Part shown: piece by piece, positions 27,225 through 38,095 of the stretch
Position numbering within the stretch: the stretch's first letter is position 1
How the letters are laid out: each line of letters begins with the position of its first letter
Source of the DNA: Xylanimonas cellulosilytica DSM 15894
Lineage (GTDB): Bacteria > Actinomycetota > Actinomycetes > Actinomycetales > Cellulomonadaceae
DNA: 64,000 bases
Assembly (NCBI RefSeq): GCF_000024965.1
Contig: NC_013530.1
Coordinates: forward strand, 2,232,001 to 2,296,000
Reading direction: 5' to 3'
Made by a program: the position numbers and the translations under genes
The notes under the pieces: model-generated
Seen by the model: the letters and a program-made list of their open reading frames with translations, nothing else
What the model was told of the DNA's origin: nothing
Databases searched by the model: none

Positions 27225-28078
27225 ACCCCGCGCCGTTCACCCTCGGCCCCGCCCTGCTGTTCTGCCCCGGAGACCGCCCGGACCGGTTCGCCAAGGCCCT
27301 GGACCGCGCCGACGCCGTCGTGCTCGACCTGGAGGACGGCGTCGCCCCCGACCGCAAGGAGGCCGCACGGCAGGCCGTGGTCGACACCCCGCTCGACCCG
27401 GCCCGCACGATCGTGCGCGTCAACCCGGCGGGAACCCCGGACCACGACGCCGACCTCGCCGCGCTGGCCCGCACCGGCTACCGCACGCTGATGCTGCCCA
27501 AGGCAGACGGCCGGTTCGTCGGCCCGCTGGTGCGGTCCGACGGCACGCCGTACGCCGTCGTCGCGCTGTGCGAGACCGCGGCGGGCGTGCTCGCGGCCCC
27601 GGCGCTCGCGGCACGGCCCGACGTCGTCGCGCTGGCCTGGGGGGCCGACGACCTGGTGGCTTCCCTGGGCGGGACCGCCAGCCGGCGGGCCGACGGCGAG
27701 TACCGGGACGTGGCCCGGCACGCCCGCTCGGCGGTGCTGATCGCGGCGGGCGCCGCCGGGAAGGCGGCGATCGACGCCGTGCACCTGGACCTCACGGACC
27801 TCGACGGGCTGCGGGCCGAGGCGCTCGACGCCGCCGCCGTCGGGTTCGCCGCGAGCCTGTGCGTGCACCCGTCGCAGGTGCCGGTGATCCGCGCGGCCTA
27901 CGTGCCGGGCGACGACGCGGTGGCCGAGGCGCGCGCCGTGCTCGCCGCGGCGCGGCGCACCCCGGGGGCGTTCGCGCTCGACGGGCGGATGGTCGACGGG
28001 CCCGTGCTCAAGCAGGCGCACGCCGTGCTGCGGCGGGCGGGCCTCGACGCGAGACTCGACGAGGAGGTTCGACCATGA
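27221..28078 (+). CDS. CitE-like beta-hydroxyacyl-CoA lyase (HpcH/HpaI aldolase family)
   Basis: A 285-residue TIM-barrel lyase of the CitE/HpcH group. Substrate and metal motifs visible: CPGDRPDRFAKALDRADAVVLDLEDGVAPDRKEAAR, RIV-R-VNPAG region, and the Mg-binding Glu and Asp in LCETAAGVLAAPA and WGADDLVASLGG. No citrate lyase partner subunits are present, so it is a stand-alone acyl-CoA lyase. Its M. tuberculosis counterpart Rv2498c cleaves (R)-HMG-CoA and citramalyl-CoA, linking leucine and itaconate breakdown; the same reaction is inferred here and would explain why no HMGL-like lyase gene is in the operon. Confidence 0.85.
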   Translation: MNPAPFTLGPALLFCPGDRPDRFAKALDRADAVVLDLEDGVAPDRKEAARQAVVDTPLDPARTIVRVNPAGTPDHDADLAALARTGYRTLMLPKADGRFVGPLVRSDGTPYAVVALCETAAGVLAAPALAARPDVVALAWGADDLVASLGGTASRRADGEYRDVARHARSAVLIAAGAAGKAAIDAVHLDLTDLDGLRAEALDAAAVGFAASLCVHPSQVPVIRAAYVPGDDAVAEARAVLAAARRTPGAFALDGRMVDGPVLKQAHAVLRRAGLDARLDEEVRP

Positions 28079-28911
28079 CGGTGCTGCATCCCACGGCCGC
28101 CCGGGCGCTGGAGGGCCTGCTGCACGACGGCATGACTCTCGCGGTCGGCGGGTTCGGGCTGTGCGGCAACCCGACGGACCTCATCGAGGCGGTGCGCGAC
28201 TCCGGCGTGCGCGACCTGACGGTGGTGTCGAACAACATGGGCGTCGACGGCAAGGGCCTGGGGCTCCTGCTGGAGAGCGACCAGGTGCGGCACGTGCTCG
28301 CCTCCTACGTCGGGGAGAACGCGCTGTTCGCGCGCCGGTTCCTGGACGGCGACCTGGACGTCGAGTTCGTGCCGCAGGGCACGCTGGCCGAGCGGCTGCG
28401 CGCGGGCGGAGCGGGCATCCCCGCGTTCTTCACCGCGACGGGAGTGGGCACGCCGCTCGCCGAGGGCAAGCCGGTCCAGGAGCTCGACGGGCGCCGCTAC
28501 GTGCTGGAGCGCGCCATCGTGCCCGACCTCGCGCTGGTGCACGCGTACCGCGCGGACCGGTTCGGCAACCTCGTCTACCGGCGCACCGCCCGCAACTTCA
28601 ACCCGCTCGTCGCCGCCGCCGGGCGGATCACCGTCGTCGAGGCGGAGCACCTCGACGACGACCCGCTGGACCCGGACGTCGTCGTCACCCCCGGCATCTA
28701 CACGGACCGGCTGGTGCAGGCGCGCGAGCGCGTCAAGGACATCGAGCAACGCACCACCTCTCCGGTGGTTGAGCCGACCCCGGTGGTTGAGCCTGTCGAA
28801 ACCACGCCCGCCGCTCCGCTGGTCGATCCCACTTCTCCGGTGGCCGATTCCACTTCTCCGGTGGTTGAGCCTGTCGAAACCACGCCCCCCGACGCCGGAG
28901 CCCTCCGATGA
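28075..28911 (+). CDS. scoA: 3-oxoacid CoA-transferase subunit A with repeat-derived tail
   Basis: A 278-residue alpha subunit of a class I CoA transferase, which moves CoA from succinyl-CoA to acetoacetate. The glycine-rich [14 protein letters not shown] loop, [16 protein letters not shown], and [10 protein letters not shown] near the C-terminus are family signatures. The normal fold ends near residue 228 (KDIEQRT). Residues 231-278 are an extra tail made from the 25-bp repeat (VVEPVETT twice, plus decayed copies reading SPVADSTSP). Four-base overlap with both neighbours is kept despite the tail. Confidence 0.9.
   Translation: MTVLHPTAARALEGLLHDGMTLAVGGFGLCGNPTDLIEAVRDSGVRDLTVVSNNMGVDGKGLGLLLESDQVRHVLASYVGENALFARRFLDGDLDVEFVPQGTLAERLRAGGAGIPAFFTATGVGTPLAEGKPVQELDGRRYVLERAIVPDLALVHAYRADRFGNLVYRRTARNFNPLVAAAGRITVVEAEHLDDDPLDPDVVVTPGIYTDRLVQARERVKDIEQRTTSPVVEPTPVVEPVETTPAAPLVDPTSPVADSTSPVVEPVETTPPDAGALR
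28763..28883. repeat. Cluster of 25-bp palindromic repeats inside the scoA 3' end
   Basis: Direct-orientation full copies at 28781-28805 and 28859-28883, a truncated copy at 28763-28780, and between them two decayed units (28812-28858) that keep the TCCGGTGG.CGAT core. All are in the frame that reads VVEPVETT. The same repeat closes the E2 gene seven genes upstream (21359-21524) and lies next to tRNA-Val (58683-58738). Confidence 0.9.
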
Positions 28912-29555
28912 CCTGGACCCGCGACGAGATGGCCACCGTCGCCGCCGGCGAGCTGCGTGACGGCGACTACGTGAACCTCGGCATCGGCATCCCGACGCTC
29001 GTGGCGAACCACCTGCCCCCGGGCGTCCACATCACCCTCCAGTCCGAGAACGGCCTGCTCGGCATCGGCCCCTTCCCCTACGAGGGCGAGGAGGACGCCG
29101 ACCTCATCAACGCGGGCAAGCAGACCGTCACGGCCCTGCCCGGGGCCAGCTACTTCGACTCCGCGGAGTCGTTCGCCATGATCCGTGGCGGGCACGTGAG
29201 CATCGCGATCCTCGGCGCCCTGGAGGTCTCCGAGTCCGGCGACCTCGCCAACTGGACGGTGCCGGGCAAGCTCGTCAAGGGTCCGGGCGGCGCCATGGAC
29301 CTCGTCGTCGGGTCGCCGCGCATCGTCGTCCTCATGGACCACGTCGCCCGCGACGGGACGCCCAAGATCCGCAACCGGTGCACCCTGCCGCTGACCGGCG
29401 AGGGCGTGGTGGACCGGATCGTCACCGACCGCGCGGTGCTCGACGTCACGCCGGCCGGGCTGGTGCTGCGGCGCCTGGCCCCGGGCGTCACGGCCGACGA
29501 GGTGCGCGCGGCCACCGAACCCTCGCTCTCCGTCGACCTGGAGGCCGCACCATGA
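28908..29555 (+). CDS. scoB: 3-oxoacid CoA-transferase subunit B
   Basis: A 215-residue beta subunit. The catalytic glutamate that forms the glutamyl-CoA thioester is in [14 protein letters not shown]. Other motifs: [34 protein letters not shown]. It pairs with subunit A, encoded immediately upstream. Length and motifs are typical, with no tail on this subunit. Confidence 0.92.
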   Translation: MTWTRDEMATVAAGELRDGDYVNLGIGIPTLVANHLPPGVHITLQSENGLLGIGPFPYEGEEDADLINAGKQTVTALPGASYFDSAESFAMIRGGHVSIAILGALEVSESGDLANWTVPGKLVKGPGGAMDLVVGSPRIVVLMDHVARDGTPKIRNRCTLPLTGEGVVDRIVTDRAVLDVTPAGLVLRRLAPGVTADEVRAATEPSLSVDLEAAP

Positions 29556-30727
29556 CCGTCATCGCGGGGTACCGCCGCACTCCCTTCGTCCGCGCCAACG
29601 GGGCGTTCGCCACCGTGCCCGCCACAGTGCTCGGTGCGCACGCTCTCGCCGCGGCGCTGGCCGCGTCCGGCATCGCGCCCGACGACGTCGACGTCGTCCT
29701 GGGCGGACAGGTGCTCCAGGGCGGCGCGGGCCAGAACCCAGCGCGGCAGGCGGCCGTGGGGGCCGGCGTGCCGATGACGACACCGGCCCTCACGCTCAAC
29801 GTCGTCTGCCTGTCCGGCGAGGAGGCCGTAGTGCAGGCCCATCGGCTGATCAGCACGGGCGAGGCGGCGGTGGTGGCCGCCGTCGGCATGGAGTCGATGA
29901 CGCTCGCCCCGCACGCATGGGTCGGCTCGCGCGCGGGCCGGCGGTTCGGTCCCGTCGAGCTGCTCGACACGATGCAGCACGACGGCCTGACCGACGCGTT
30001 CGAGCACGACTCGATGGGCGTGAGCACCGAGCGGTACGGCGACGCGTTCGGCGGCGCGGCCTGGGCGACGCGTGAGGCGCAGGACGCGTTCGCGGCCTCG
30101 TCGCACGCGCGGGCCGCCGCGGCGGCCGCGTTCCTCACCGGCGAGATCGCACCCGTCGAGGTCCCGGGTCGCCACGGCACCGTCACCGTCGACACCGACG
30201 ACGGCGTCCGCCCGGACACCACCGCCGACACGCTGGCGCGGCTGCGCCCCGCCTTCCGCGCCGACGGCACGATCACCGCGGGCAACGCGTCACAGATCTC
30301 CGACGGCGCCGCCGCGCTCGTCCTGGTGTCCGACGACGTCGCCGCGGCGCGTGGGCTGAGCGGCGCCCGGATCCTGGGGCACGGCCTGGTCGCCGGCCCC
30401 GACGTCGGGCTCCACCTGCAGCCGGCGCACGCGATCTCGGCGGCGTGCGCCCGGGCGGGCCTCGACGGCCACCACCTGGCCGCCGTCGAGATCAACGAGG
30501 CGTTCGCGTCGGTGGTGCTCGCGTCGGCCGACCACCTGGGACTGGACCTCGGGACCGTCAACGCGAACGGCGGCGCGATCGCGCTCGGGCATCCGATCGG
30601 TGCGTCGGGCGCGCGCATCGTCGGGCACCTGGCGCGGCGGCTCGCCGAGCTCGGTCCGGGTTCCGTGGGTGTCGCGTCGGCGTGCGGCGGCGGCGGGCAA
30701 GGCTCCGCGGTGGTGCTGGGGGTCTGA
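29552..30727 (+). CDS. Acetyl-CoA acetyltransferase (thiolase)
   Basis: A 391-residue thiolase. Active-site residues are present: nucleophilic Cys86 in [11 protein letters not shown] (the usual C-x-SG), the His in [16 protein letters not shown] and the second Cys in [13 protein letters not shown]. It would cleave acetoacetyl-CoA, formed by the CoA transferase, to two acetyl-CoA, closing the leucine route. Last gene of the operon; 18 bp separate it from the convergent phosphoesterase gene. Confidence 0.9.
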   Translation: MTVIAGYRRTPFVRANGAFATVPATVLGAHALAAALAASGIAPDDVDVVLGGQVLQGGAGQNPARQAAVGAGVPMTTPALTLNVVCLSGEEAVVQAHRLISTGEAAVVAAVGMESMTLAPHAWVGSRAGRRFGPVELLDTMQHDGLTDAFEHDSMGVSTERYGDAFGGAAWATREAQDAFAASSHARAAAAAAFLTGEIAPVEVPGRHGTVTVDTDDGVRPDTTADTLARLRPAFRADGTITAGNASQISDGAAALVLVSDDVAAARGLSGARILGHGLVAGPDVGLHLQPAHAISAACARAGLDGHHLAAVEINEAFASVVLASADHLGLDLGTVNANGGAIALGHPIGASGARIVGHLARRLAELGPGSVGVASACGGGGQGSAVVLGV

Positions 30728-30745
30728 CGGCGGCCGCCAAGCCCG

Positions 30746-31270
30746 CTACGGGACAGTGTTCAGCGGGTGCACGACGCCGGAGCCCGCGTCGATCAGCGCC
30801 GCCCGATCCAGCGTGGCGGCCAGCGGAAGGATCTCGTAGGCGGCCTCCATCACGATCGGTGCCTGCGTCAGTCGGACCCGCGTCGCCACGGTGAGGTGCG
30901 GCGTCCAGACGCCGGGGACGTAGTGCCAGTGCAGCGCGTCTTCGGACGCCCCGATAGCCTCGACCAGCCGTTCCTGGCGCAGCGCGAGGCCGCTCGGCAG
31001 CGACGGGACCAGGCTCATGCGCCCGCGCCGGAACGCGGCGACGGCGTCGAACCGCACCCTCGTGGGGCCGGCGTCGGGCAGCGCCTCGACGGCGGCGCGC
31101 ACCGCGTCGAGATCCCAGGAGCGCAGCACCGCCAGCGAGAGGTGCGGCACGTGGCGCCCGTGCGTATGCGTGGCAAGGGTGGGCACGCCCTGGCGCTCCA
31201 GCCGCTGCCACAGGCGTCGCACGGCCCGGTCCGCCGGACCGTCGAGCAGCAGGCACACCGCGAGCGCCAC
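30746..31270 (-). CDS. 2'-5' RNA ligase / 2H phosphoesterase family protein
   Basis: A 174-residue protein with the two H-x-T/S motifs that define the 2H phosphoesterase fold: HLS in GRHVPHLSLAVL and HLT in VWTPHLTVATR, about 85 residues apart. Such enzymes act on 2'-5' or cyclic phosphodiesters in RNA or nucleotides; the substrate here is unknown. GTG at 31270 begins the first beta strand (VALAVCLLLDG); an in-frame ATG at 31330 would add 20 residues with no better ribosome site. Next to a toxin-antitoxin-like module, but nothing shows a functional link. Confidence 0.8.
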   Translation of the reverse strand: MALAVCLLLDGPADRAVRRLWQRLERQGVPTLATHTHGRHVPHLSLAVLRSWDLDAVRAAVEALPDAGPTRVRFDAVAAFRRGRMSLVPSLPSGLALRQERLVEAIGASEDALHWHYVPGVWTPHLTVATRVRLTQAPIVMEAAYEILPLAATLDRAALIDAGSGVVHPLNTVP

Positions 31271-31340
31271 CGGTCCACGGTAGGCCGGTCGGGCCCGGAG
31301 GGCTGACCCGCCCGTCGCCGTCGTCAACATACCCAGAGTG

Positions 31341-31370
31341 TTGCTTATTTGCTACGCCCCGGCGTAACCT
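31341..31370 (+). promoter_or_regulatory. Promoter and operator of the HTH/nucleotidyltransferase pair
   Basis: TTGCTT (31341-31346) and TAACCT (31365-31370) are spaced 18 bp apart as -35 and -10 elements. The palindrome TACGCC-CC-GGCGTA (31353-31366) fills the spacer and overlaps the -10, as expected for autorepression by the HTH protein. The -10 ends 6 bp before the ATG at 31377, so the transcript is probably leaderless. The stretch is clearly richer in A and T than its surroundings. Confidence 0.6.
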
Positions 31371-31376
31371 CGGTAG

Positions 31377-32135
31377 ATGGACCTTGCAGAGCGCATCTCG
31401 ACGCTGCGCCGCGCCAACGGGCTCAGCGCCCGCCAGCTCGCGGCACTGGTCGACGTCGCGCCGACCACGGTGACACGGATCGAGGCCGGCTCGGTGAGCC
31501 CGTCGTTCGACCTGGCCCAGGAGATCATGCGGGTTCTTGGCGAGCCGATCGGCTTCACCGGCGGCGCCGATCCCGATGCCATCGCCGCAGGGCGCCTCAG
31601 TCTCGATCCGACGCTGCAGCTCGAGGCCACCGAGGGTGTGCGGGCATGGTGGGAACGCTGGGCGCGGATCCGGCTGGTCGGCGACGACGGGACTGTCGCA
31701 CCCGGTCAGCGAGAGAACCTTCTCTTCCGTGCCGCGACTGCTGCACGGCTGTCCCGGCGCGCCGGTTCGGTCGACTTCCTGCCGACCTCGTCAGCCCGCG
31801 ACCTCGCCAACGCACTTGACCGTGCCGGTCTCGAGTACGCACTGACCGGCGACACCGCGGCAAACCTGTACTCCCCTGGCGCCGGTGAGGTGTGGCCGGT
31901 CCTGTACGTCGCCGACATCGCCTCGGCCATACAGGCCGCACACCTGGAACGCCGCGACCCGCTGCGCTTCGGCGCACGGGTGACGCTCATCCCGTTCGAC
32001 GGCGTCTGCGAGCTGCGCCGCGAACGGATCGACGGGGCCATGGTGGCCGCGCTGGACCAGGTGATCCTCGACTGCTTCGGCGGGACCGGCCGTATGGCCG
32101 AACAAGCAGACCTCCTGCTGGGCCGCGCAGGATGA
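31377..32135 (+). CDS. XRE-family HTH protein with AbiEi-like C-terminal domain (putative antitoxin)
   Basis: A 252-residue protein. Residues 4-60 are an XRE/Cro HTH (LRRANGLSARQLAALVDVAPTTVTRIEAG). The C-terminal part (about 130-250) resembles the AbiEi antitoxin/regulator family: LEYALTGDTAANLYSP, WPVLYVAD, VTLIPFDG, then a DGAMVAALDQVILDCFGGTGRMAEQADLLL tail. The stop overlaps the start of the nucleotidyltransferase gene by 4 bp, as in bicistronic AbiE type IV toxin-antitoxin pairs. Canonical AbiEi has a winged helix, so an XRE head is a variant. Antitoxin role is inferred from architecture and pairing; no experimental relative was identified. Confidence 0.7.
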   Translation: MDLAERISTLRRANGLSARQLAALVDVAPTTVTRIEAGSVSPSFDLAQEIMRVLGEPIGFTGGADPDAIAAGRLSLDPTLQLEATEGVRAWWERWARIRLVGDDGTVAPGQRENLLFRAATAARLSRRAGSVDFLPTSSARDLANALDRAGLEYALTGDTAANLYSPGAGEVWPVLYVADIASAIQAAHLERRDPLRFGARVTLIPFDGVCELRRERIDGAMVAALDQVILDCFGGTGRMAEQADLLLGRAG

Positions 32136-32980
32136 GCGGCCTCACCGAGCCCCGCTCGGAAGCCGAGTGGAGTAGGCGGGCCGTCATCAACGTCGTCAGT
32201 GTCCTGACGTCGCACGCCAGTTCCCTGACCCTCATCGGCGCACACGCGGTGATGCTGAGGACTGCGGACCTCGACGCCCCCTTCGCCCCGACCAGCGACG
32301 GCGACCTCGGCGTGACGCCGGGACTCGTGGGCGACGTCCCGAGCATCGAGAACCTGCTCACCGATGCCGGGTATGCGCACCGGACGACGGCGCGGCCCGG
32401 CCTGTGGGGCCGGCACCCGTACGTCGACCGTCTCGGCAACACCGGCTACCGAGAGAAGATCGACCTCCTCGCACCGCACGGGCTCTCGGGCACGACATCC
32501 CGGTCCAGGCGCGGTGTTCCGGCCCTCCAGCCGACGCACGGCAAGCTCGCCGTCGGCAACGCGATCGGGATCGAACTTGCCGCGTTCAACCGATCGCCGA
32601 TGACGATCACGGACTTCGCCGACCCCAACACCCGCGCCCAGGTCCACGTCGCCGAGATCCCTGCCCTCATCGTGGCGAAAGGTGCCAAGGTCGGCGAGCG
32701 GCTCGGTGAACCCCGCAAGGGCCCGATCCGCGACAAGGACCTCGGTGACCTGTGGCGACTGATGGCTTGCGCCGAGCCTGAACCGGCTGCCGCACTCATC
32801 AGCCAGTACGCGGGACACCCACTGATCGGCGCTGACGTGCGCCTGGCGACGACATGGACACGCGACGTGCTTGAGGATCTCGCGAGCACTGAGCGGGCGA
32901 GACGCTCGCTCGAAGGCGTCGTAGACCCTGCCGAGATCGACCGGGTCTTCAGCGTGTGGCGCGGGTCGTTCACCGTCTAG
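32132..32980 (+). CDS. Nucleotidyltransferase-like protein (putative AbiEii-type toxin)
   Basis: A 282-residue protein. The N-terminal LTLIGAHAVMLRT (Gly36-Ala37) followed by TSDGDLGV (Asp56-x-Asp58) matches the nucleotidyltransferase pattern of a G-[SAG] helix start and an acidic pair, and EKIDLLAPHG offers a possible third acidic residue. The C-terminal half is helical with a conserved-looking KGPIRDKDLGDLWRLMAC stretch, like the KDxxDL motif of AbiEii-type proteins. Such toxins transfer nucleotides to tRNA or other targets. With the upstream HTH gene it forms a likely type IV toxin-antitoxin or phage-defence module. Confidence 0.68.
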   Translation: MSGLTEPRSEAEWSRRAVINVVSVLTSHASSLTLIGAHAVMLRTADLDAPFAPTSDGDLGVTPGLVGDVPSIENLLTDAGYAHRTTARPGLWGRHPYVDRLGNTGYREKIDLLAPHGLSGTTSRSRRGVPALQPTHGKLAVGNAIGIELAAFNRSPMTITDFADPNTRAQVHVAEIPALIVAKGAKVGERLGEPRKGPIRDKDLGDLWRLMACAEPEPAAALISQYAGHPLIGADVRLATTWTRDVLEDLASTERARRSLEGVVDPAEIDRVFSVWRGSFTV

Positions 32981-32993
32981 GACCACGCCTGAT

Positions 32994-33023
32994 GGCCCCG
33001 AGCCGGCAGTGCGGCTCGGGGCC
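32994..33023. terminator. Bidirectional terminator hairpin
   Basis: Perfect 12-bp arms (GGCCCCGAGCCG / CGGCTCGGGGCC) with a 6-base loop, placed between the convergent nucleotidyltransferase and MFS genes. No strong U-tract is seen, as is common in high-GC actinobacteria. Confidence 0.75.
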
Positions 33024-33046
33024 CTCGGCCCACTCCAGGAACGACC

Positions 33047-35345
<2,299 letters not shown>

Positions 35346-35356
35346 CTTGCACCCGA

Positions 35357-35379
35357 TGCAACTTGCAGTCAATGCAAGT
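35357..35379 (-). promoter_or_regulatory. Palindromic operator before the TetR gene
   Basis: ACTTGCA-GTCAA-TGCAAGT (35361-35379) is a perfect 7-bp inverted repeat, overlapped by a second one, TGCAA-C-TTGCA (35357-35367). The site starts 12 bp before the TetR ATG and overlaps a possible -35 (TTGACT on the minus strand). Overlapping palindromes of this kind are typical of TetR/QacR-type operators. Confidence 0.7.
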
Positions 35380-35404
35380 TCTTCCCGGGTCCGACGGCGC
35401 GACC

Positions 35405-36439
35405 TCAGCCAGCGTGGCCCAGGTGCCGGGGCGCGACGGGCGCTCCGGTCGCTGCCGCTTCGTAGAACGCGAGCGCCACCGAGAGGTTCTCCCACGCGTC
35501 CTCCACCGTGGCGAGCGCACCCCCGCCGTGCGCGGCGGTGACGATCTCGTCGACACCCGCCGAATAGTCCGACGGCGACGTGAAGTGCTGCCACCCGGGG
35601 ATCGAGCCACCCTGTTCGCGCACGGAGGTCAGCCCGGTCGAGCTGTCGACGGCGATGGCGCCGTCGGTGCCGATGATGCTGGTGGTGATCCGCCCGGCGC
35701 CGTCCGGTCCGCTCCACGTGTCCTCGACGGAGGCGATCGCGCCGCCGTCGAACCGCAGGATCGCGTGGCCGAAGTCCTCCACCTCCAACGTGGGATGCAC
35801 GAGGTTGGCGACGCGTCCGCTGACCTCGGCGACCTCCTCGCCCAACAGCCACCGCATCCGGTCGATCTGGTAGAGGCTGTGGTCGATCCAGGCACCTCCA
35901 GGCACGCGTTCCGGATCGACCCACCAGCCGGCGTCCGTGGCTCCCGGCCACGCCTGGGGAAGCCGCCCGACGAGCGCGAACGACGCCGACACGATGCGCC
36001 CGATCCGGCCGGACGCGACCCAGGAGTGCAGCAGCCGGCCCTGGTCGGTCGTGCGCGAGCGCGACTCTGCGGGTGTGAAGGTGACGCCGGCCGCACGGAC
36101 GGCCTCGACGACCCGGTCCGCCTCGGCGAGCGTCCGTGCAAAGGGCTTGACCGAGACGATGTGCTTGCCCGCAGCGGCGGCCGCGACGCAGACGCCAGGG
36201 TTCAGGTCCGCGCTCACGAAGCTCGCGATGACGTCGACCGAGTCGTCCGCGAGCACCTCGTCGAACGACGTGGTGGCGCGTCCGCCAACCTGGCCCGCCA
36301 CCTCACGGGCGCGGTCGAGCACGTGGTCGGCAACCGCGACGACCTCGGTGCGGCCGTCGGCGGCGACGGCCTGGGCGAGCGGGACCGCCGAGTACCAGTG
36401 GTCGAGCCCGACGAAGCCGAGGCGCAGAGGTGCAGACAT
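35405..36439 (-). CDS. Gfo/Idh/MocA family oxidoreductase
   Basis: A 344-residue NAD(P)-dependent oxidoreductase: N-terminal Rossmann domain (LRLGFVGLDHWYSAVPLAQA; note a variant of the usual GxGxxG), with the SVKPFARTLAEAD motif carrying the conserved Lys-Pro in place of EKP, and a C-terminal alpha/beta substrate domain with VPGGAWIDHSLYQIDRMRWLLG, where Asp and His are the likely catalytic pair. It is transcribed away from the ABC-transporter operon and shares its control region, which holds two GntR-type palindromes, so it probably belongs to the same sugar pathway. The substrate is unknown. Confidence 0.85.
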   Translation of the reverse strand: MSAPLRLGFVGLDHWYSAVPLAQAVAADGRTEVVAVADHVLDRAREVAGQVGGRATTSFDEVLADDSVDVIASFVSADLNPGVCVAAAAAGKHIVSVKPFARTLAEADRVVEAVRAAGVTFTPAESRSRTTDQGRLLHSWVASGRIGRIVSASFALVGRLPQAWPGATDAGWWVDPERVPGGAWIDHSLYQIDRMRWLLGEEVAEVSGRVANLVHPTLEVEDFGHAILRFDGGAIASVEDTWSGPDGAGRITTSIIGTDGAIAVDSSTGLTSVREQGGSIPGWQHFTSPSDYSAGVDEIVTAAHGGGALATVEDAWENLSVALAFYEAAATGAPVAPRHLGHAG

Positions 36440-36602
36440 GTGTTGTGGTCCTCCGATGGGGTGATGAGATCAGCGAACGCGAGACTGGCGACAGGCGGTA
36501 CCCGACGGGCGACAGGCGTCCGTGCCCGCGTCCTGGCGCCTCGGTGCGCCGAGCTAGGGTCGCCGCGTGAAGGCTACGACCCTCGCCCCGAAACGCGCCA
36601 TC

Positions 36603-36613
36603 TGGTATAGACC
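36603..36613. promoter_or_regulatory. GntR-type operator A (TGGTATAGACC)
   Basis: TGGTATAGACC at 36603-36613 is the reverse complement match of GGTCTATACCA and the same motif as at 36733-36743, 48816-48826 and 49630-49641. It stands in the 364-bp spacer 36440-36803 between the divergent Gfo/Idh/MocA and binding-protein genes, on the Gfo/Idh/MocA side. Apart from the two operators and one promoter, the spacer shows no gene. Confidence 0.65.
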
Positions 36614-36723
36614 CAACCGCGACGCGGTTTGCCGCTCGCCCGACCAGACACGGCTCACGAAGCCCAGAAACGCGCGGTTTCGTACACCGGGGGAAGTTGC
36701 CCGACAGAGACCAGCCAAGTTCT

Positions 36724-36752
36724 TGACAGATTGGTCTATACCTGTGATGCTC
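36724..36752 (+). promoter_or_regulatory. Promoter of the sugar ABC operon with GntR operator B
   Basis: A consensus -35, TTGACA (36724-36729), is followed after 17 bp by a GATGCT -10 (36747-36752) with a TG extension. Operator TGGTCTATACC (36733-36743) lies exactly between them, so a bound GntR-type repressor would block RNA polymerase. This is the best -35 seen in the window. Confidence 0.75.
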
Positions 36753-36803
36753 CACCACATAAGCCGAACCGGCTTTTCAGACAGCGCGAACAGGGAGGTA
36801 CGT

Positions 36804-38090
36804 ATGTCTAGTCGGAAGTTGGTGGCGGCCGTCGCCAGCGTTGCCGCAGGACTCACGCTCGCAGGGTGTGGGCTCTCCGGTGCCCAGGCGGGCGGCACGG
36901 ACGCGGGTCCCAGCGCCGACGGCGAGATCACGGGTGACGTGACCTTCCAGACGTGGGCGCTCAAGGCAGGGTTCTCCGACTACATCGAGGGCGTGATCGC
37001 CGACTTCGAGGCGGCGTACCCGGGCACTCACGTGACCTGGATCGACCAGCCGGGTGACGGCTACGCGGACAAGCTGCTCGCCCAGGCAGCGGCGGGCGAG
37101 CTCCCCGACGTCGTCAACACGACACCGGCGTTCGGGTACCAGCTCGCGAACGAGGACCTGTTGCAGGACCTCTCGGCGCTCGACGGCACGCTGGACGAGA
37201 CCTACGTCCCTGGCTCGCTCGAGGGCTTCCAGTTCGCCGGCCTCGACGGCACCTTCGGATACCCGTGGTACCTGTCGTCCGAGCTCAACTACTGGAACAC
37301 CGACATCCTCGCCGAGGCCGGCATCGACCCGAAGGCCCCGCCCGCAACCTTCGACGAGCTGGTCACGGCGTCGCAGGCGCTCAAGGAGGCCAGCGACGGC
37401 GAGGCGTACCTGATGAGCAAGAAGCCCAACCTGGGCGACTTCGCCTCGGCGGGCATCCAGGTCATCAACGAGGACGGCACGGAGTTCGTCTTCAACTCCG
37501 ACGAGGCCGTCGCGCTCCTCGACAAGTACGTCCACACGTACGCGGACGGTCTCATGCCGGCGGACGTGCTGACCGACAAGTTCCTCGGTGACACGGAGCT
37601 GTTCAAGAAGGGGACTGTCGGCTGGACCGCCACCGGCGGCAACTACATCGCGAGCGCCGTCAAGGACAACCCGTCGCTCGAGGGCAAGTTCGCGGTGTCG
37701 CCACACTTCGGCACGGCACCGATCGCCGTCCAGGGCCTCTCGATCCCCCGGACGACGAAGAACCTGCCGACGGCGATCGCCCTGGCGCAGTTCGTCACCA
37801 ACGCCGTGAACCAGGAGGCGTTCGCCGAGCTCGTCCCGGGCATCTTCCCGTCGACGTCGGCCTCGCAGTCGGCGGACCTCGCCAAGTCCGACGGCACGCC
37901 CGAGGGCGACGCCAAGGCCATCGCGTTCGAGTCGCTGAGCACGGCCAAGGTGATGGAGCCGGTGCAGATCACGACGGCGATGTCGACGGCGATCAACCAG
38001 GAGATCACCGCGGCCCTGACGGGGCAGACGACGTCGAAGGAGGCGCTCGACAACGCGGTCGAGAGGTGCAACCAGCTTCTCGCCGAGTGA
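36804..38090 (+). CDS. Sugar ABC transporter substrate-binding lipoprotein
   Basis: A 428-residue extracellular binding protein (family 1, MalE-like). The signal peptide ends in a lipobox TLAGC with the lipidated Cys22. The mature protein shows the family opening VTFQTWALKAGFSDYIEGVIADFEAAYPG, LLAQAAAGELPDVVNT, and GTVGWTATGGNY. A GGGAGG ribosome site precedes the ATG. It feeds the two permeases encoded downstream; no ATPase gene is in the locus, so a shared MsiK/MsmK-type ATPase is expected. Neighbouring alpha-galactosidase and alpha-glucosidase genes point to an alpha-linked oligosaccharide as ligand. Confidence 0.92.
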   Translation: MSSRKLVAAVASVAAGLTLAGCGLSGAQAGGTDAGPSADGEITGDVTFQTWALKAGFSDYIEGVIADFEAAYPGTHVTWIDQPGDGYADKLLAQAAAGELPDVVNTTPAFGYQLANEDLLQDLSALDGTLDETYVPGSLEGFQFAGLDGTFGYPWYLSSELNYWNTDILAEAGIDPKAPPATFDELVTASQALKEASDGEAYLMSKKPNLGDFASAGIQVINEDGTEFVFNSDEAVALLDKYVHTYADGLMPADVLTDKFLGDTELFKKGTVGWTATGGNYIASAVKDNPSLEGKFAVSPHFGTAPIAVQGLSIPRTTKNLPTAIALAQFVTNAVNQEAFAELVPGIFPSTSASQSADLAKSDGTPEGDAKAIAFESLSTAKVMEPVQITTAMSTAINQEITAALTGQTTSKEALDNAVERCNQLLAE

Positions 38091-38095
38091 TCGCG

